Shown here in pieces: positions 53,011 to 63,784 of a DNA stretch of 64,000 nucleotides. The translations under genes and the position numbers were made by a program. The DNA is taken from contig NC_088296.1 of NCBI RefSeq assembly GCF_032854445.1, positions 5,419,246 to 5,483,245 on the forward strand. Reading direction: 5' to 3'. Under the pieces are notes generated by a model. That model worked only from the letters and a program-made list of their open reading frames with translations. It did not search any database and was not told the origin of the DNA. This DNA comes from Liolophura sinensis. Its lineage: Eukaryota; Mollusca; Polyplacophora; Chitonida; Chitonidae. The stretch's first letter is position 1. The number at the start of each line of letters is the position of its first letter.

Positions 53011-56000
53011 TACACTGTGTACTTCATATGTGTTTTATGAGTATACTGTATACATCCATATAGTACGAAAATAGGACGGAATGATGAGTTGTCACAACAT
53101 GTAATAACAGTAAGATTGTTGTGGATAGTTCATATAAGCGGTGTTTTCACTGCAGCAGACTGGTCACGGGTTACAGGTTTAGTTCCAGCAATCGCTGTAG
53201 CCTACAGCGACTTTAAACCAGGAGGTTTACGCCAGGGTTCCAGTTTTCCACCACACATAAACGTGACCACCGTCGTGTACAAGTCGATAATCCGGAGTTT
53301 CAAGGCTCCAAACGAACGAACCAAACAATTAAATAAATAAGAAAGTTCGACCCCAGCTCTAGCTGTCTTGAAAGTTAGATCTTGTAAAAGTCGTAATGAA
53401 GTAAATCCGCGGTAATATGTAATGATGAATGAACCGTACATTTTATTACTTTTTACGTCATTTAAAGTACAGCCATAACAAGACATCAACGGTATTATTA
53501 CAATACAGAGGGCTAGTCTCGTCAGGGCTAAAACCCCAGCAAGAGTCACACGACACCTACACTGGAAATGTATCAGTCGTTTATATCAACGACTTCATCT
53601 TTACATATGGGTGTCGCGTATATGACTCGTATCTTGCTATTAGGAATGTTGGTTATGAACTTTATTATGTCACAAATGAGTGCATACTACTAATTATGTA
53701 TTAAATTGACTGTTATTTATAGGCATCAATTTCCATTGATCAAATTACATTTATTACTGGACGTGCACTGGACTTTGGCCCCTTGTAATGCAAAAAACAT
53801 CACAGTGGCAAGTGCAGCATGATAAATGCTCACTAACCGCTCATCATCTTATGCGATCAGATGGAAGTGAAAAAAATGCTTATTAACTATTGCAAAGATG
53901 AGTGAAAAACAACACATCACCGAAAATCAGGAGAGTAATTAACTTGACCAATTTTTCAAAAACAGATAAAAGTGAAAATAAAGTTGTAATACACTGAATA
54001 ACAGAGAACTTGGCCATTTCTTCAACGCATACTCATTAAGTAAGGCAGAAAGATGAAAGTGGGAAATAAAACTTCTAATATACCTTCCATAACAGTGGGA
54101 AAAAATTTCAACAACAACTACACAATAACAAACAGAAAAAAAATAAAAGTGAAAATAAAACCACTGTAAATCAGACACCGGATGATTTTTTTCAGTAAAT
54201 CATAAAACAGTGCCTTTACAAACGATGAAAGTGAAAGTAAAACTCTAATACATGTGAGAGAGAGAGAGTCCTGTTTCATAACTAGTTTGACCGTGCATCA
54301 CCTGATAGTTACGCATGCGTGTGTAACGAAACAAGTAACTTGTTGAAGCAAGCCTCAGAAAGACATGCGCAGAGAGCAATACATATAACTTGTGAAGGCA
54401 GTCGAAAGTTTACCATGCATTGCTTCTGGACATAAATGAATCACAGTCAACTGATACATAGGTTATACATGTAACAGGCAATTACGAACATGCATGCACG
54501 TAAAATACAACTGGTTTTAAAAATATATATTATCTACTTCCTATGATAATGAGAATTTTGAAAAATAAACAATATTTATGATAATCTAAAACAATACCCT
54601 ACTGACTTATTAAACCGAATTAAAAAGCGAATCCTTGCATAATAAAATATACTTTGAAGTAAGACATGTAAAAATAGCACTCAGAGACTCCTTTAAAAAT
54701 AAGAGCGTGAAAACATCAAAAATATCAAATTCAAATCTTTCATAAGAAAATGTTTTTCAACATCAAAGCTCTGGAACTTTCCGTTGAAAGACTAAAACCA
54801 CTAATTCAAGAAACCCAAATTAGATAGCACTAAAAAGCAAAATAGCACTCATGACCACCGGCATACATATAAAGACGGATTATATCATATTACCACACAG
54901 TAGCAGTGGTTAAATTCGAAGAAAACACTATGGTTAAGTATATTTGAGATGAAAGACCAATAAACACTGTCCACAGAAATAGTTCTTTTTTTCTCTTTTT
55001 GTTGCAATTTTTCAACGCAGTAAAACGCATTTGAAAGTTTGAGTTGTGAGGTGGCCTATTCTGATACTACTAAGACCAGCGACGTCACATCAGTTTTTTT
55101 TCCGACGTAACGTACGTGAACTGCTACATTTCATTATTAAAAATGCATATACATATAGATCTATGAATGCATTTACTGAATAGAGCATAAAACCAGCTAT
55201 TTCAAGCCAAAAGCTTAGGATGTGACGTTATTGATGCTTTAATACAGACCACCGTAGAATTTGATGTTTTAAATCCATTTCACTCGGTTAGAAAAATCTA
55301 AAAAAATAAATCAAACTAAATCCATGGCACTTGAATCCATGTTCTGGAGTTTTCATTTAATGTCTATTCTATAATGCTGAGGGGATCTTCATTTGCTCCT
55401 CTTCGTCCGTGTGCCCGTGTACATGTTCATGTGCGTGCGCTATTTGTTCACAAGATTTCTAAGAACGTGAAATCGTAAACAAATCAGAGTTGGCTAACGA
55501 TATCATCGTCTCAGTGTTGATACATTTTAAGCAGGTGTTAGACTCTGCAAGACTGTCAATAATGTACAGATATTATATAACACAGTATTAAATAAATAAC
55601 ACAGTATAATAACAGAATACATTCTAGCATCGCTCAGACAACAGAGTTTCTGTTAAATTTAACACTTTAATTTAAAAAAAAAATGCTATCATCGTCATTT
55701 TAGTCAGCTATGTTATATACCGCGGTATGCATCAAATAGCAACTTTCCTGGTATTGGCTCATAGCTGTCGTGGTAAGAAAAAATATCCGTTGTAGAGGTC
55801 TGTGTTTAGAATTTCTGAAAATCTGTATCGGTTTTCTACTTGAGAGAAAGGAGTTAAGACCAGATTGCCACAGTTTTTTTTTCCTACTAACTATACGTCA
55901 TGGTGTAAAATTTTACTATTCCCTCCTCTCCCAACTCCCCATTCCTTCCATGGCCTGTTTTAGCCCAAAATTTGCATTGTCAAACGAACCTATTTTAAAC

Positions 56001-56441
56001 AATGCAAAACAGTAACTATAGCAGACAAATGTTCACATTCTGAAAACATTTTCACAGTAAAATGTTAAAGGGTCTTTTCTCGACAACCCGTCTCCCCACC
56101 CTCAAAAATATATGAAAAAAAAATATATTTTAAAATTTTGTTTTTTACGCCCAAAATGGTTCATTATAAGTAGCTGGCGCGTTTAAAGCTCACCAGAAAA
56201 AATGTGCCTCCGATATTTTTGGAGAGAATTTGAGATCCTATCTTTCTTAGGAAACTTGAGCTGATCCCAGCTTTACCATTTGTTGAATCATTCTAAACAT
56301 TTAATTCTTCTAAACCTTTAAATTTTATGACAATATTTGAAATAAACAAAATACAGTTGTTAGACAGTTTTACAGTATTTCACCACTTACTCACCTTTCG
56401 GTCGTAGCGCAAATACGAAATTTGACTAAAACAGAAAAAAA

Positions 56442-56447
56442 TTTATT
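56442..56447 (-). terminator. Candidate polyadenylation signal overlapping the FAS1 gene B stop codon
   Basis: The last glutamate codon and the stop form GAATAAAT, which contains AATAAA, followed by a T-rich stretch on the minus strand. Use of this signal would give a 3' UTR of only 10-30 bases. It may be coincidental. Confidence 0.3.
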
Positions 56448-56639
56448 CTCTCATAATAAACACAATAGCGCATACAAGGGAGAGAACTGCTGTGGTAAAG
56501 CAGATGCCATTTCTCCAGGCCCCAGATTTAATGTACAGCACGGTGTCGATCTTGTAGATGTAGCCGTTAGTTGTCATGGTACCGCTATCATCCACCGTGG
56601 CCTCTACCGTAGAGTCATCCTTGGTGTACGCAAGCATTA
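56443..56639 (-). CDS. FAS1 gene B, last coding exon
   Basis: Acceptor cctattgcag precedes 56639. Phase 1. Reads MLAYTKDDSTVEATVDD, NGYIYKIDTVL, then hydrophobic GICFTTAVLSLVCAIVFIM, RE and TAA at 56445-56443. The stop lies inside an AATAAA hexamer. Confidence 0.92.
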
Positions 56640-59600
56640 CTGCAATAGGAAATTGTCATAAGATAAAGAAATACTTCACTGCAAAAGATTTTCATTTTTA
56701 CAGAACAATTTAATACAAAACATATTTCTTTTTCACATTATGTATTTTTGTTCTTGTAGCTTAACGCTATACTTTTTCGAATTTTCGATTCATACCATTG
56801 TGGTCAGTTTTAGGGGTAGAGGAAAACGGCATGTCCGGGTTAAACCACCGACCTTTGGCATGCTTTTGTTTTACAGAAGAACGATATAATGTAGGACATA
56901 TTTCCTTTTGACATTAATTGATATATTTTGTTATTGATGCATAGCATCATACTGAAGAATTGTTGACTTATACGACGGTTGTCAGTTTTATGAAATGAAG
57001 AAAACGCAGAGCTCGGATTAAACCCGATCACCGACATGTGACAGGTTACTGACAGACTTTTCCGCGCCGCGATACACAGACACATGAGGCTGGCGGAAGA
57101 AAAGTGGTCTACCTTTAACTGTGATCGTTTATCATTGCAGTGCACACAGACAAAATGTAACAGAGAAGATGATATAAGCCAGGTATGAATCAATACAAAT
57201 GTTCCACAAATTATTCACTTATACACTATAAAAACTAATCAGTTGAATTGACAGAATGTCGTCTTTCCGAGTAATGGAAGAATAGATAATTAACCTATTG
57301 TGTATAAATGATTTTGTTGGTGTAAGGTGATATTGTGTTATTCAAAACAGAATAACTTTGTTGGTGTAAGGTGATATTGTGTTATTCATAACAGAATAAC
57401 TTTGTTGGTGTAAAGTGACATTGTGTTATTCATAACAGAATAACTTTGTTGGTGTAAAGTGACATTGGGTTATTCATAACAGCCCAGTACGTTGCGGGAA
57501 CATGATCTTTACTAGCATCGTTCAGAAATAAAACATTACGTTTAAGTCAACGAAATTAAGTCGGTTTAAGTCAATGGAATATCGGGAACTGCATAGGAAC
57601 ATGGGATTGGCACTCTGATTCAATTTTTCAGTCATATGACGAAGAGGAGTCATTAGCTGTGTGTACATACATTCTGTGTTCTTGTGATAGGGCAAACCCA
57701 TGCTGCCAAAGTGCTGCCACCACTAAAGTATCATGGCGAAGACACCAGACATGACACCCCACCCAGACACATAATTCTGACACCGAGTCAACCAGTCATG
57801 TAACCTCTCACTGCTGAGCGTCAAAAGAGGCAATTATTTAAAGTCTTTGGTTTGACCACAGATCTCGACACCGGGGTGAACGCTCTAACTTCTTAGGCCA
57901 CCGAACGAGTCGAAGCATAATGTGGAAGACCCACTCTTCGATACAGCGTCACAAACGTACGGTTATGCCGCATAAATCAACTCCCCGTTGCCTTACTTTT
58001 GCCGTCTGTTTTCTTTACATCAAGTTTGTCCCCGCCGAAGGTTGTCACCTCAGTCTTGTCCATCAGTTGCGCATGCGTTAGGCTCATGGTCAGAACGTGT
58101 CGCTTCAGTACCTGAAAAAAACATAATATGTGAAGAATGTAAGCTTACCAATGCTTGACTGGTTCACTGAATCTTAGAGATTTACATCATATTTAGTTTT
58201 TACTCATGTTAAATGTTTATTTACTGTAATTTTTGTTTTCGGTGGAGGAAAGCGGACTCACCGAGAAAAAACCACTGACAGTTGGCATATCATTTATGAA
58301 CATTGCCACTCATAAATGACAGACTTTTCCGCCATATTGGTGGAAGACAGATGGTCTTCAACGTAGGTTTACTTGCACGAAAAGCGCTGCCAAGAACTTA
58401 CGGTTATCTGGATAAGAAACTAGCTACCCAAAAATGAGGATTTGTATGGAGTCGATAGCCCTCCATTCGCCATCAAAAGTTCATGCATACGCGAGTTTAT
58501 CTTTACACGCTTATGGATCTCGTGTCAAATTTCCACATGCTGTGTCACGAAATCTCGCGAGCATGCGAATAGCTGCTCAACTATGTTTTTTAGCGAGATT
58601 TTTGACATGAATGTAAAAATTTTCCCGTGCGTTTGCCATGTTTTTAACATTCTTGGGCGTGAATGTATGTTAAGCGGTTCGCACACGCTCAATATTTTCG
58701 TCAACAATATTGGGGTCAAAATTATTGAGGGAAAAGTTTGGTTTTCGCACACGTTCAGTATCAATAAATCAATATTTAATCTGAGGTCAAAGGTTCCCAC
58801 GGTCGGATCGCTCGGTTTGTCATAGCTCTTTCAAGTCTAAAGACAGGGCGAAAAAGGGAAGCCCTTTTTGCTTTCTGTGGATTTTGCTTTCACATGGATG
58901 TCCACGTGGTCAATGAAATATTGCGCCATAATGTTGAGAACATGTACACACATTCAGTGATACTGATCACGCCTCAATAATGATTTGATTCCTTCAGTAA
59001 CACTGTCATCAAAATTTTGGATTTCATTACGAAAAAAGACAGTCAATATTATTGTCGATATTCACCATTAATTGTATTGACAAAATCACTGAGCGTGTGT
59101 GGACCACGTGTGAGTTGGGTCGTACGTGTTGGCCCCGTGTACATGGGATTTTCTTATGATCGAGATGGTGAAATGGCGAGTGAACTCTATTGGCTTTCAA
59201 CTATTAGTAACTTGTGTGTGATATTTGTGAATCCACCTACCGGGGCTGTCCTGAATATCGTCAGTAATAAATTATATATTTATTTATTTCATTGTTTTTC
59301 AACGTCATATCCAAGAATTGAACAGACCACCGACATGTGGAGCATACAGATTCGTAGAGGATATGTAATGAGTGACCCAAAGATGTCAAATTTATTAAAC
59401 TCGTCGGAGGCTTGGAACAAATGAAAACTACTATTCAAGTTGATATCGAGGGTCACGAATTTCATATCCTATTTACCCCATAAATATAACATATCGTAAA
59501 TTAATGGAGGAAAAATCATTACGATTTAAACGTCTAACCACGTAGTGATATCTCATATATAGGTCAAGTGAAGAGTCATCAGTAAATGACAAGTACATGG

Positions 59601-61349
59601 CGGAGTATAATATAGTACAGACAAAATTTATTTACATAACGGCTTTTAATATTTATTTATAACTCTGGTGCGCCCTTTTTCTGTCAATTTTTAGGACATT
59701 TTCTTGTCGAAAGTCGGCCATGTTGACATTTCCAGACGAAAAGTAAAAAAAGTAGTGCCTGCACAACCGAGCTCAGACTTTTGATTGGTCGATATGATGA
59801 ATCAAGGCCTGGAAAGATCTGCCACAGCAACCTGCGGATGGTCGTGAGTTTCTAGAGCGCAAGACTACAGTCAAATAAGTTAATACATTTTGCGTTTAAC
59901 ATAAATTACCATTTCTGCGTCCTTCACTTCCACATTCTTCATTTTTTGCCAGGCTGCAGCAGAAGGGGCTAATAATGTAAAGTTCTGATCGGCCTTCATC
60001 AGCTCAGTCTTAATAGCTTCCACGCCCAATAGCTTCGTCTTTGTTTCTGTCCACATGCTTCGATAAAAAAGGTGGAGATTTATCATATATTTTATTGGTG
60101 TTTAATGCTGTACTCAAGAATATTTTACTTATACGACGGCGGCCAGCAATATTGTGGGAGGAAACCGGGCAGAGCCTGGGGGTAATCCACAACCATCCGC
60201 AGGTTGCTTCACACGTAAGACCGCCGAGTAGGTCTCCTTCACCCATAAGACCACCATGTAGGTTTCCGTCAAGCGTAAGACCACCGTGTAACTGAATATT
60301 CTTGAGAGCAACATGGAAACAAATAAATAATTCAATCAGAACTACTAGCCAATAGCCCAAAGCTAACTGGGACACTGCTAACGTAGCGCCCTATCCTAGG
60401 TATGCACAGGCAAAGACAGCCATGTCAAACATTGCATTGGTACACAATCTTTTAACACTAATCCAGTCGTTCAAACTTTTGAATTGAACCAACGTCCTCC
60501 ATGTTTTTTAATTGAACTTCCATCCAGGATGTTAATTTAAAGTCAAGTTTTTTTTGTTGAGAATGTACCGGTATTTGCTTTTTTGTCGTTTTATTGTCTT
60601 AAAATCTAAGGGTACTGTAGACATTGGATTTTGCTGTCAAGAGTTTAAGCTGATGGCTGTAAACGATAGTTTACCGATGCAGGCTTTGACATATCTACTC
60701 TTCTGAGAAAACGGTGCATACCAAATATAAAGGCGGTTCGAGTTGTTATTTGAGTTAAATTATCCGAGTGGAAGCAGGTTTCACCGAAGCTGGGCGCTCC
60801 GTTACAAGTGTCAAAGCTAGGTTTTGGGATACAAGCCAAAATTATCTGACGTGAGACGACGTACTTCGACAAACTTAGCTGTTGGTAGACGCTGACGCCG
60901 GGCGTTACTCCAATGACAGCGTTGATAATGTGAAGGACGCCATTTGTGGTCGGCATGTTTGCGTTGATCTGGTCCACGATCGCCCAGTGGTCGTTAACGC
61001 CAACAAACACTAGATGGACACAACAACAACAGCATAAATAAATAATTAAGGAAATTGAGTTGCATACTTCCAGCAGCGCACATGTCGCTCTCTACGCTCT
61101 CTTTTCATGCTTACAACCATGCCCTTGCCAAGCTTGACCTCTGGAGCCCGTGTGACGCACGTAGGTCTGTATAGGGTTATCGTTACCACTGACAATCTGT
61201 AATCAGTATTCATCCATAAAATTGCCCGAGATGAAAGGTACAATCTTGTTACGCGTGTTAAAAAGAGCGCCCGGTGTCCTCTTACCATAATGCTGCTCGT
61301 CGTCGAATAAGTGAAATATTCTTGAGTACGGTATAAACCACCAGTCAAA

Positions 61350-61388
<39 letters not shown>

Positions 61389-61832
61389 AAAGAACGTACA
61401 TATATATGTATCAAGCGTCTTCTGGCATTTCTTTCCTCATCAGAATGACTACAGAAACATTGTGGTCTTCAAGATTTCTGTACAAAATGTACTAGTGGTG
61501 ACAATAAATAAAAAGAAAGAAATATAGTGAGCGTAGAGAGCGCTGCATCCGCTGTGAGGAGTATGATATATTTGACGGACATTCTGGATAATGAAACCAC
61601 AGAAAAATAGAGAATGATCCCGTTTTGCCGTCGTCAAATTTTCGGGGTTTGAAGTGGTTTTCTATGACTCCTAGCAGAGAGACTTTTGGACACAGGGCGG
61701 AAAGAACTCACGTGTTTCATCCATATAACTGACATGAATCTTATCGTCTGCGTTGAGCGTGTTCAAGGGATCAGATGACATCTTTAACCACCTGGTGAAC
61801 AGAGGCGCCGTTGCAACGTGCTGCTGTAATAC
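56443..61832 (-). CDS. FAS1 (fasciclin) domain protein B, last two FAS1 domains, 5 exons, 5' part outside window
   Basis: Five minus-strand exons join in phase into about 241 residues plus stop. They correspond one-to-one in size and phase to the last five exons of FAS1 gene A, so the two genes are tandem paralogues. The penultimate FAS1 keeps NGVLHIINAVIG; the last has a degenerate H1 (LAPSAAAW) and H2 (NGYIYKIDTVL). The C-terminus has a 19-residue hydrophobic segment then RE-stop, which could be a transmembrane anchor or a GPI signal. No FAS1 start or signal peptide is visible from 61833 to 64000, so the 5' exons lie beyond the right edge. Confidence 0.92.
56755..57085 (-). mobile_element. 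Two SINE family 2 3' halves in FAS1 gene B intron
   Basis: Two minus-strand copies, about 56755-56862 and 56925-57085, with ggtggtttaacccggacatg or gatcgggtttaatccgagct, then aactgaccacaatggt or aactgacaaccgtcgtataa. Confidence 0.5.
57305..57485. repeat. 44-bp tandem repeat (~4 copies)
   Basis: Unit aataactttgttggtgtaag, gtgatattgtgttattcata and acag. Confidence 0.92.
57625..57920 (+). repeat. Dispersed repeat R4, copy 3
   Basis: Shows tatgacgaagaggagtcatt, agtgctgccaccactaaagt, atcatggcgaagacaccaga, catgacaccccacccagaca and aagtctttggtttgaccaca. It ends about 75 bp before the exon at 57997. Confidence 0.8.
57997..58111 (-). CDS. FAS1 gene B exon (last FAS1, middle)
   Basis: Acceptor tttttttcag precedes 58111; donor gtaagg at 57996. 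Phase 0 to 1. Reads VLKRHVLTMSLTHAQLMD then GGDKLDVKKTDGK. Confidence 0.94.
58225..58380 (-). mobile_element. SINE family 2, fragment
   Basis: Minus strand shows gaccatctgtcttccaccaa, ccaactgtcagtggtttttt and gagtccgctttcctccacc. Confidence 0.45.
58676..59105. repeat. Imperfect inverted repeat in FAS1 gene B intron
   Basis: Arm 58676-58710 (ggttcgcacacgctcaatat) is the reverse complement of 59071-59105 with about eight mismatches in 35. A further direct copy of the core, cgcacacgttcagtat, is at 58746. Possibly a decayed MITE. Confidence 0.5.
59910..60057 (-). CDS. FAS1 gene B exon (last FAS1, start)
   Basis: Acceptor tttttatcgaag precedes 60057; donor gtaatt at 59909. Phase 2 to 0. Reads MWTETKTKLLGVEAIK, ADQNFTLLAPSAAAW and VEVKDAEM. 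The usual FAP-N-AF motif is replaced by LAPSAAAW. A sequon (NFT) is present. Confidence 0.92.
60080..60215 (-). mobile_element. SINE family 1, 3' half
   Basis: Minus strand shows gcaacctgcggatggttgtg, cccaggctctgcccggtttc, ccaccgtcgtataag-type tail and attcttgagtacagcattaa. Confidence 0.85.
60205..60290. repeat. ~32-bp tandem repeat (3 copies)
   Basis: Units of cgtaagaccaccatgtaggt ttccgtca type, beside the SINE. Confidence 0.7.
60865..61009 (-). CDS. FAS1 gene B exon (penultimate FAS1 end, H2 motif)
   Basis: Acceptor tgtccatctag precedes 61009; donor gtacgt at 60864. Phase 1 to 2. Reads LFVGVNDHWAIVDQINAN, NGVLHIINAVIGVTPG and SVYQQLSLS. The donor was placed at phase 2 to match the paralogue and the next exon. 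Confidence 0.9.
61275..61390 (+). mobile_element. SINE family 1, 3' end with (AAAT)n tail
   Basis: Shows cttaccataatgctgctcgt and attcttgagtacggtataaa followed by about eleven aaat units, an expanded SINE tail. Confidence 0.85.
61712..61832 (-). CDS. FAS1 gene B exon (penultimate FAS1 middle)
   Basis: Acceptor ttcacccacag precedes 61832; donor gtgagt at 61711. Phase 0 to 1. Reads VLQQHVATAPLFTRWLK then LNADDKIHVSYMDET, matching the VLKRH exon of gene A. Confidence 0.92.
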
Positions 61833-62194
61833 CTGTGGGTGAAGGAATAATAATCCGAGACTGCTCTGACTGAAGGTTTGGTCAAATTTTGTTTGGCCAA
61901 GGATGGCCTAATACCAAAGTCAGAGCGCGTTCCTTTTAAGACCTGATGCAGTTGATGTGGCAGTGTGTCACAGTGTCTTTGACAAACAGTATCTATCAAA
62001 ATTTAATACGTTCCCACGGCCTTAAGTTTGCAGACACTTATGTTCCCTATCTTCTCGTCTGTCGATTTTTCACAGGCCGCATGGGTCTAATATTCCTTGG
62101 TGATGCTCACAGCGAACGGCGACACTGACAGCCTCGATGTATTTGGCAATAGGTAACTACATCAGGTTTTTAAATGCAGCGCGCTCTGACAAAA

Positions 62195-62500
62195 TTTTGC
62201 CAAACCTATCGACTTGATTGCTTGCAAAAGGTCACACGTAACTGGTGAAATATTATGGCCTTTTGTCAATTTACTTCAGTCAGGGTTTTATTCTATTTGT
62301 TCATGTAAATACATAAATAATAGCAATTTAATTGCCCTCTGACACTATGGCTTAAGCACAAGGAGGTGAGAAAAATATGCAGTGATGTTTATTGCAATTT
62401 ATTAGACGTCACTGGTCTAGAATTACTCAAAATGCTGTGTTGTCATCACATTCAACACACAATCACATTAAAACAATGTCAAGGTACCAGGCCGCGGGGA
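62195..62500 (+). repeat. Dispersed repeat R3, long copy
   Basis: Shows aaaggtcacacgtaactggt, gaaatattatggccttttgt, caatttacttcagtcagggt, agacgtcactggtctagaat and gtcatcacattcaacacac. Confidence 0.82.
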
Positions 62501-62549
62501 TGCCACCAGCAGAATACAATATTTTATGCAGGAGTACAATATAATTAAA

Positions 62550-63010
62550 GACGTATGGCATGGAGAATAAGAACAGAGCACTCACGGCAGTGTGATATCT
62601 GACAAATGGTCACACGTAACCGGTGAAATACGGCTACAGCACAGAGAGTTAGACCAGAACAACGACGACAGTGTGATAGCTGGCAAATGGTCACACGTAA
62701 CCGGTAAAATACGGCTACAGCACAGAGAGTTAGACCAGAACAACGACGACAGTGTGATATCTGGCAAATGGTCACACGTAACCGGTGAAATACGGGTACA
62801 GCACAGAGAGTTAGACCAGAACAACGACGACAGTGTGATATCTGGCAAATGGTCACACGTAACCGGTGAAATACGCACAATGGATTGAGCAGAATTAATT
62901 AAAATAAAAAATGTGCATTGATTTTAATAGCAACTTATTAGAAGTCACTGGCTTAGAATTACTAAAAATGCTGTACTGTCACCACATTCAACATACAAGC
63001 ACATTTAAAC
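62550..63010 (+). repeat. Dispersed repeat R3 copy with 81-bp internal tandem array (4 copies)
   Basis: The 81-bp unit runs from ctacagcacagagagttaga through agtgtgatatctggcaaatg to gtcacacgtaaccggtgaaa. Copies start at 62634, 62715 and 62796 with a partial one before. The element's 3' part (agaagtcactggcttagaat) follows at 62940-63000. Confidence 0.93.
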
Positions 63011-63189
63011 AATGCAAACAGAAGAGGCCTCAGGGATGCTTCGTCTAGTTTAAGCAGGAATTGTATTTTTCCGCAGTAAAATTTCCTGGCAGTTTGAACT
63101 TAAGTATATTTTTCTGTAAATAAACAGCTTTCTTCCGACTGTGTTCGCCACAAAATGGCGGTAATATTGTCTATGTGAAGTTAATCCAT

Positions 63190-63219
63190 AATCATTCATT
63201 CATTCATTCATTCATTCCC
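63190..63219. repeat. (ATTC)n microsatellite
   Basis: Six to seven attc units. Confidence 0.92.
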
Positions 63220-63306
63220 ACAGAAATGCTACGGCCATTTGTGTAATTACGTCAACAAGTTGCTGTAAAAGTGCAACATTGTTTCATGTTGTTTTCGCCG
63301 CCAAAT

Positions 63307-63567
63307 TTTTTTTGATTGTTGTTTTACGCCGTACTCAGGAATATTTCACTTGTATGACGGCGGCCAGCATTATGGTGGGTGGAAACCGGGCAGAGCCCGG
63401 GGGAAACCCACGACCATCCACAGGTTGCTGGAAGACCTTCCTACGTACTTCCTCGGAGAGGAAGCCAGCATAAGCTGATCTTGAACTCACAGCGACCGCA
63501 TTGGTGAGAGGCTTCTGGGTTACTACGCTGCGCTAGCGCGCTATCCGACTGAGCCACGGAGGCCCCT
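63307..63567 (-). mobile_element. tRNA-derived SINE family 1, full length with target duplication
   Basis: Minus strand: head cctccgtggctcagtcggat, B box gagttcaagatcagctta, body with accataatgctggccgccgt and tail gagtacggcgtaaaac. Direct repeats ttcgccgccaaat at 63294-63306 and ttcgcggccaaat at 63568-63580 (one mismatch) flank it. Confidence 0.92.
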
Positions 63568-63659
63568 TTCGCGGCCAAATAGGATACAAACACCAATCAT
63601 CTATAAATCAACAATATGTTAGGTTGCAGAAGAAGTGAAAGCACGTAATTCGGTGGTAT

Positions 63660-63762
63660 ATTATTCATTTATTTGATTGAAGTTTTACGCCATATTCAAG
63701 AATATTTCACTTATACGACGCCGACCGGCAATATGGTGTGAGGAAACCTGACAGGGCCGATA
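63660..63762 (-). mobile_element. SINE family 1, 3' fragment
   Basis: Minus strand shows ccatattgccggtcggcgtc, gtataagtgaaatattcttg and aatatggcgtaaaacttcaa with an A-rich tail. Confidence 0.82.
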
Positions 63763-63784
63763 GTATGTCAATACTGCAATCCTA

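Larger units (their letters stand above)
46290..56440. other. Intergenic region between the two FAS1 genes
   Basis: No convincing gene in about 10 kb. It holds SINE fragments, a dispersed repeat in three copies, (TA)n and (GAAT)n microsatellites and a 68-bp repeat near 51285-51540. The stretch 53700-56400 is AT-rich and otherwise featureless; it lies downstream of FAS1 gene B and could hold its 3' UTR. Confidence 0.6.

Noticed and set aside
58442-58825. 127-codon plus-strand ORF inside a FAS1 gene B intron
   Set aside because: Overlaps an inverted repeat and an open minus-strand frame; nothing recognisable.
33286-61832. One long FAS1 gene instead of two
   Set aside because: A hydrophobic C-terminal exon with stop (56443) precedes a signal-peptide exon (46169) on the same strand, so two genes are required.
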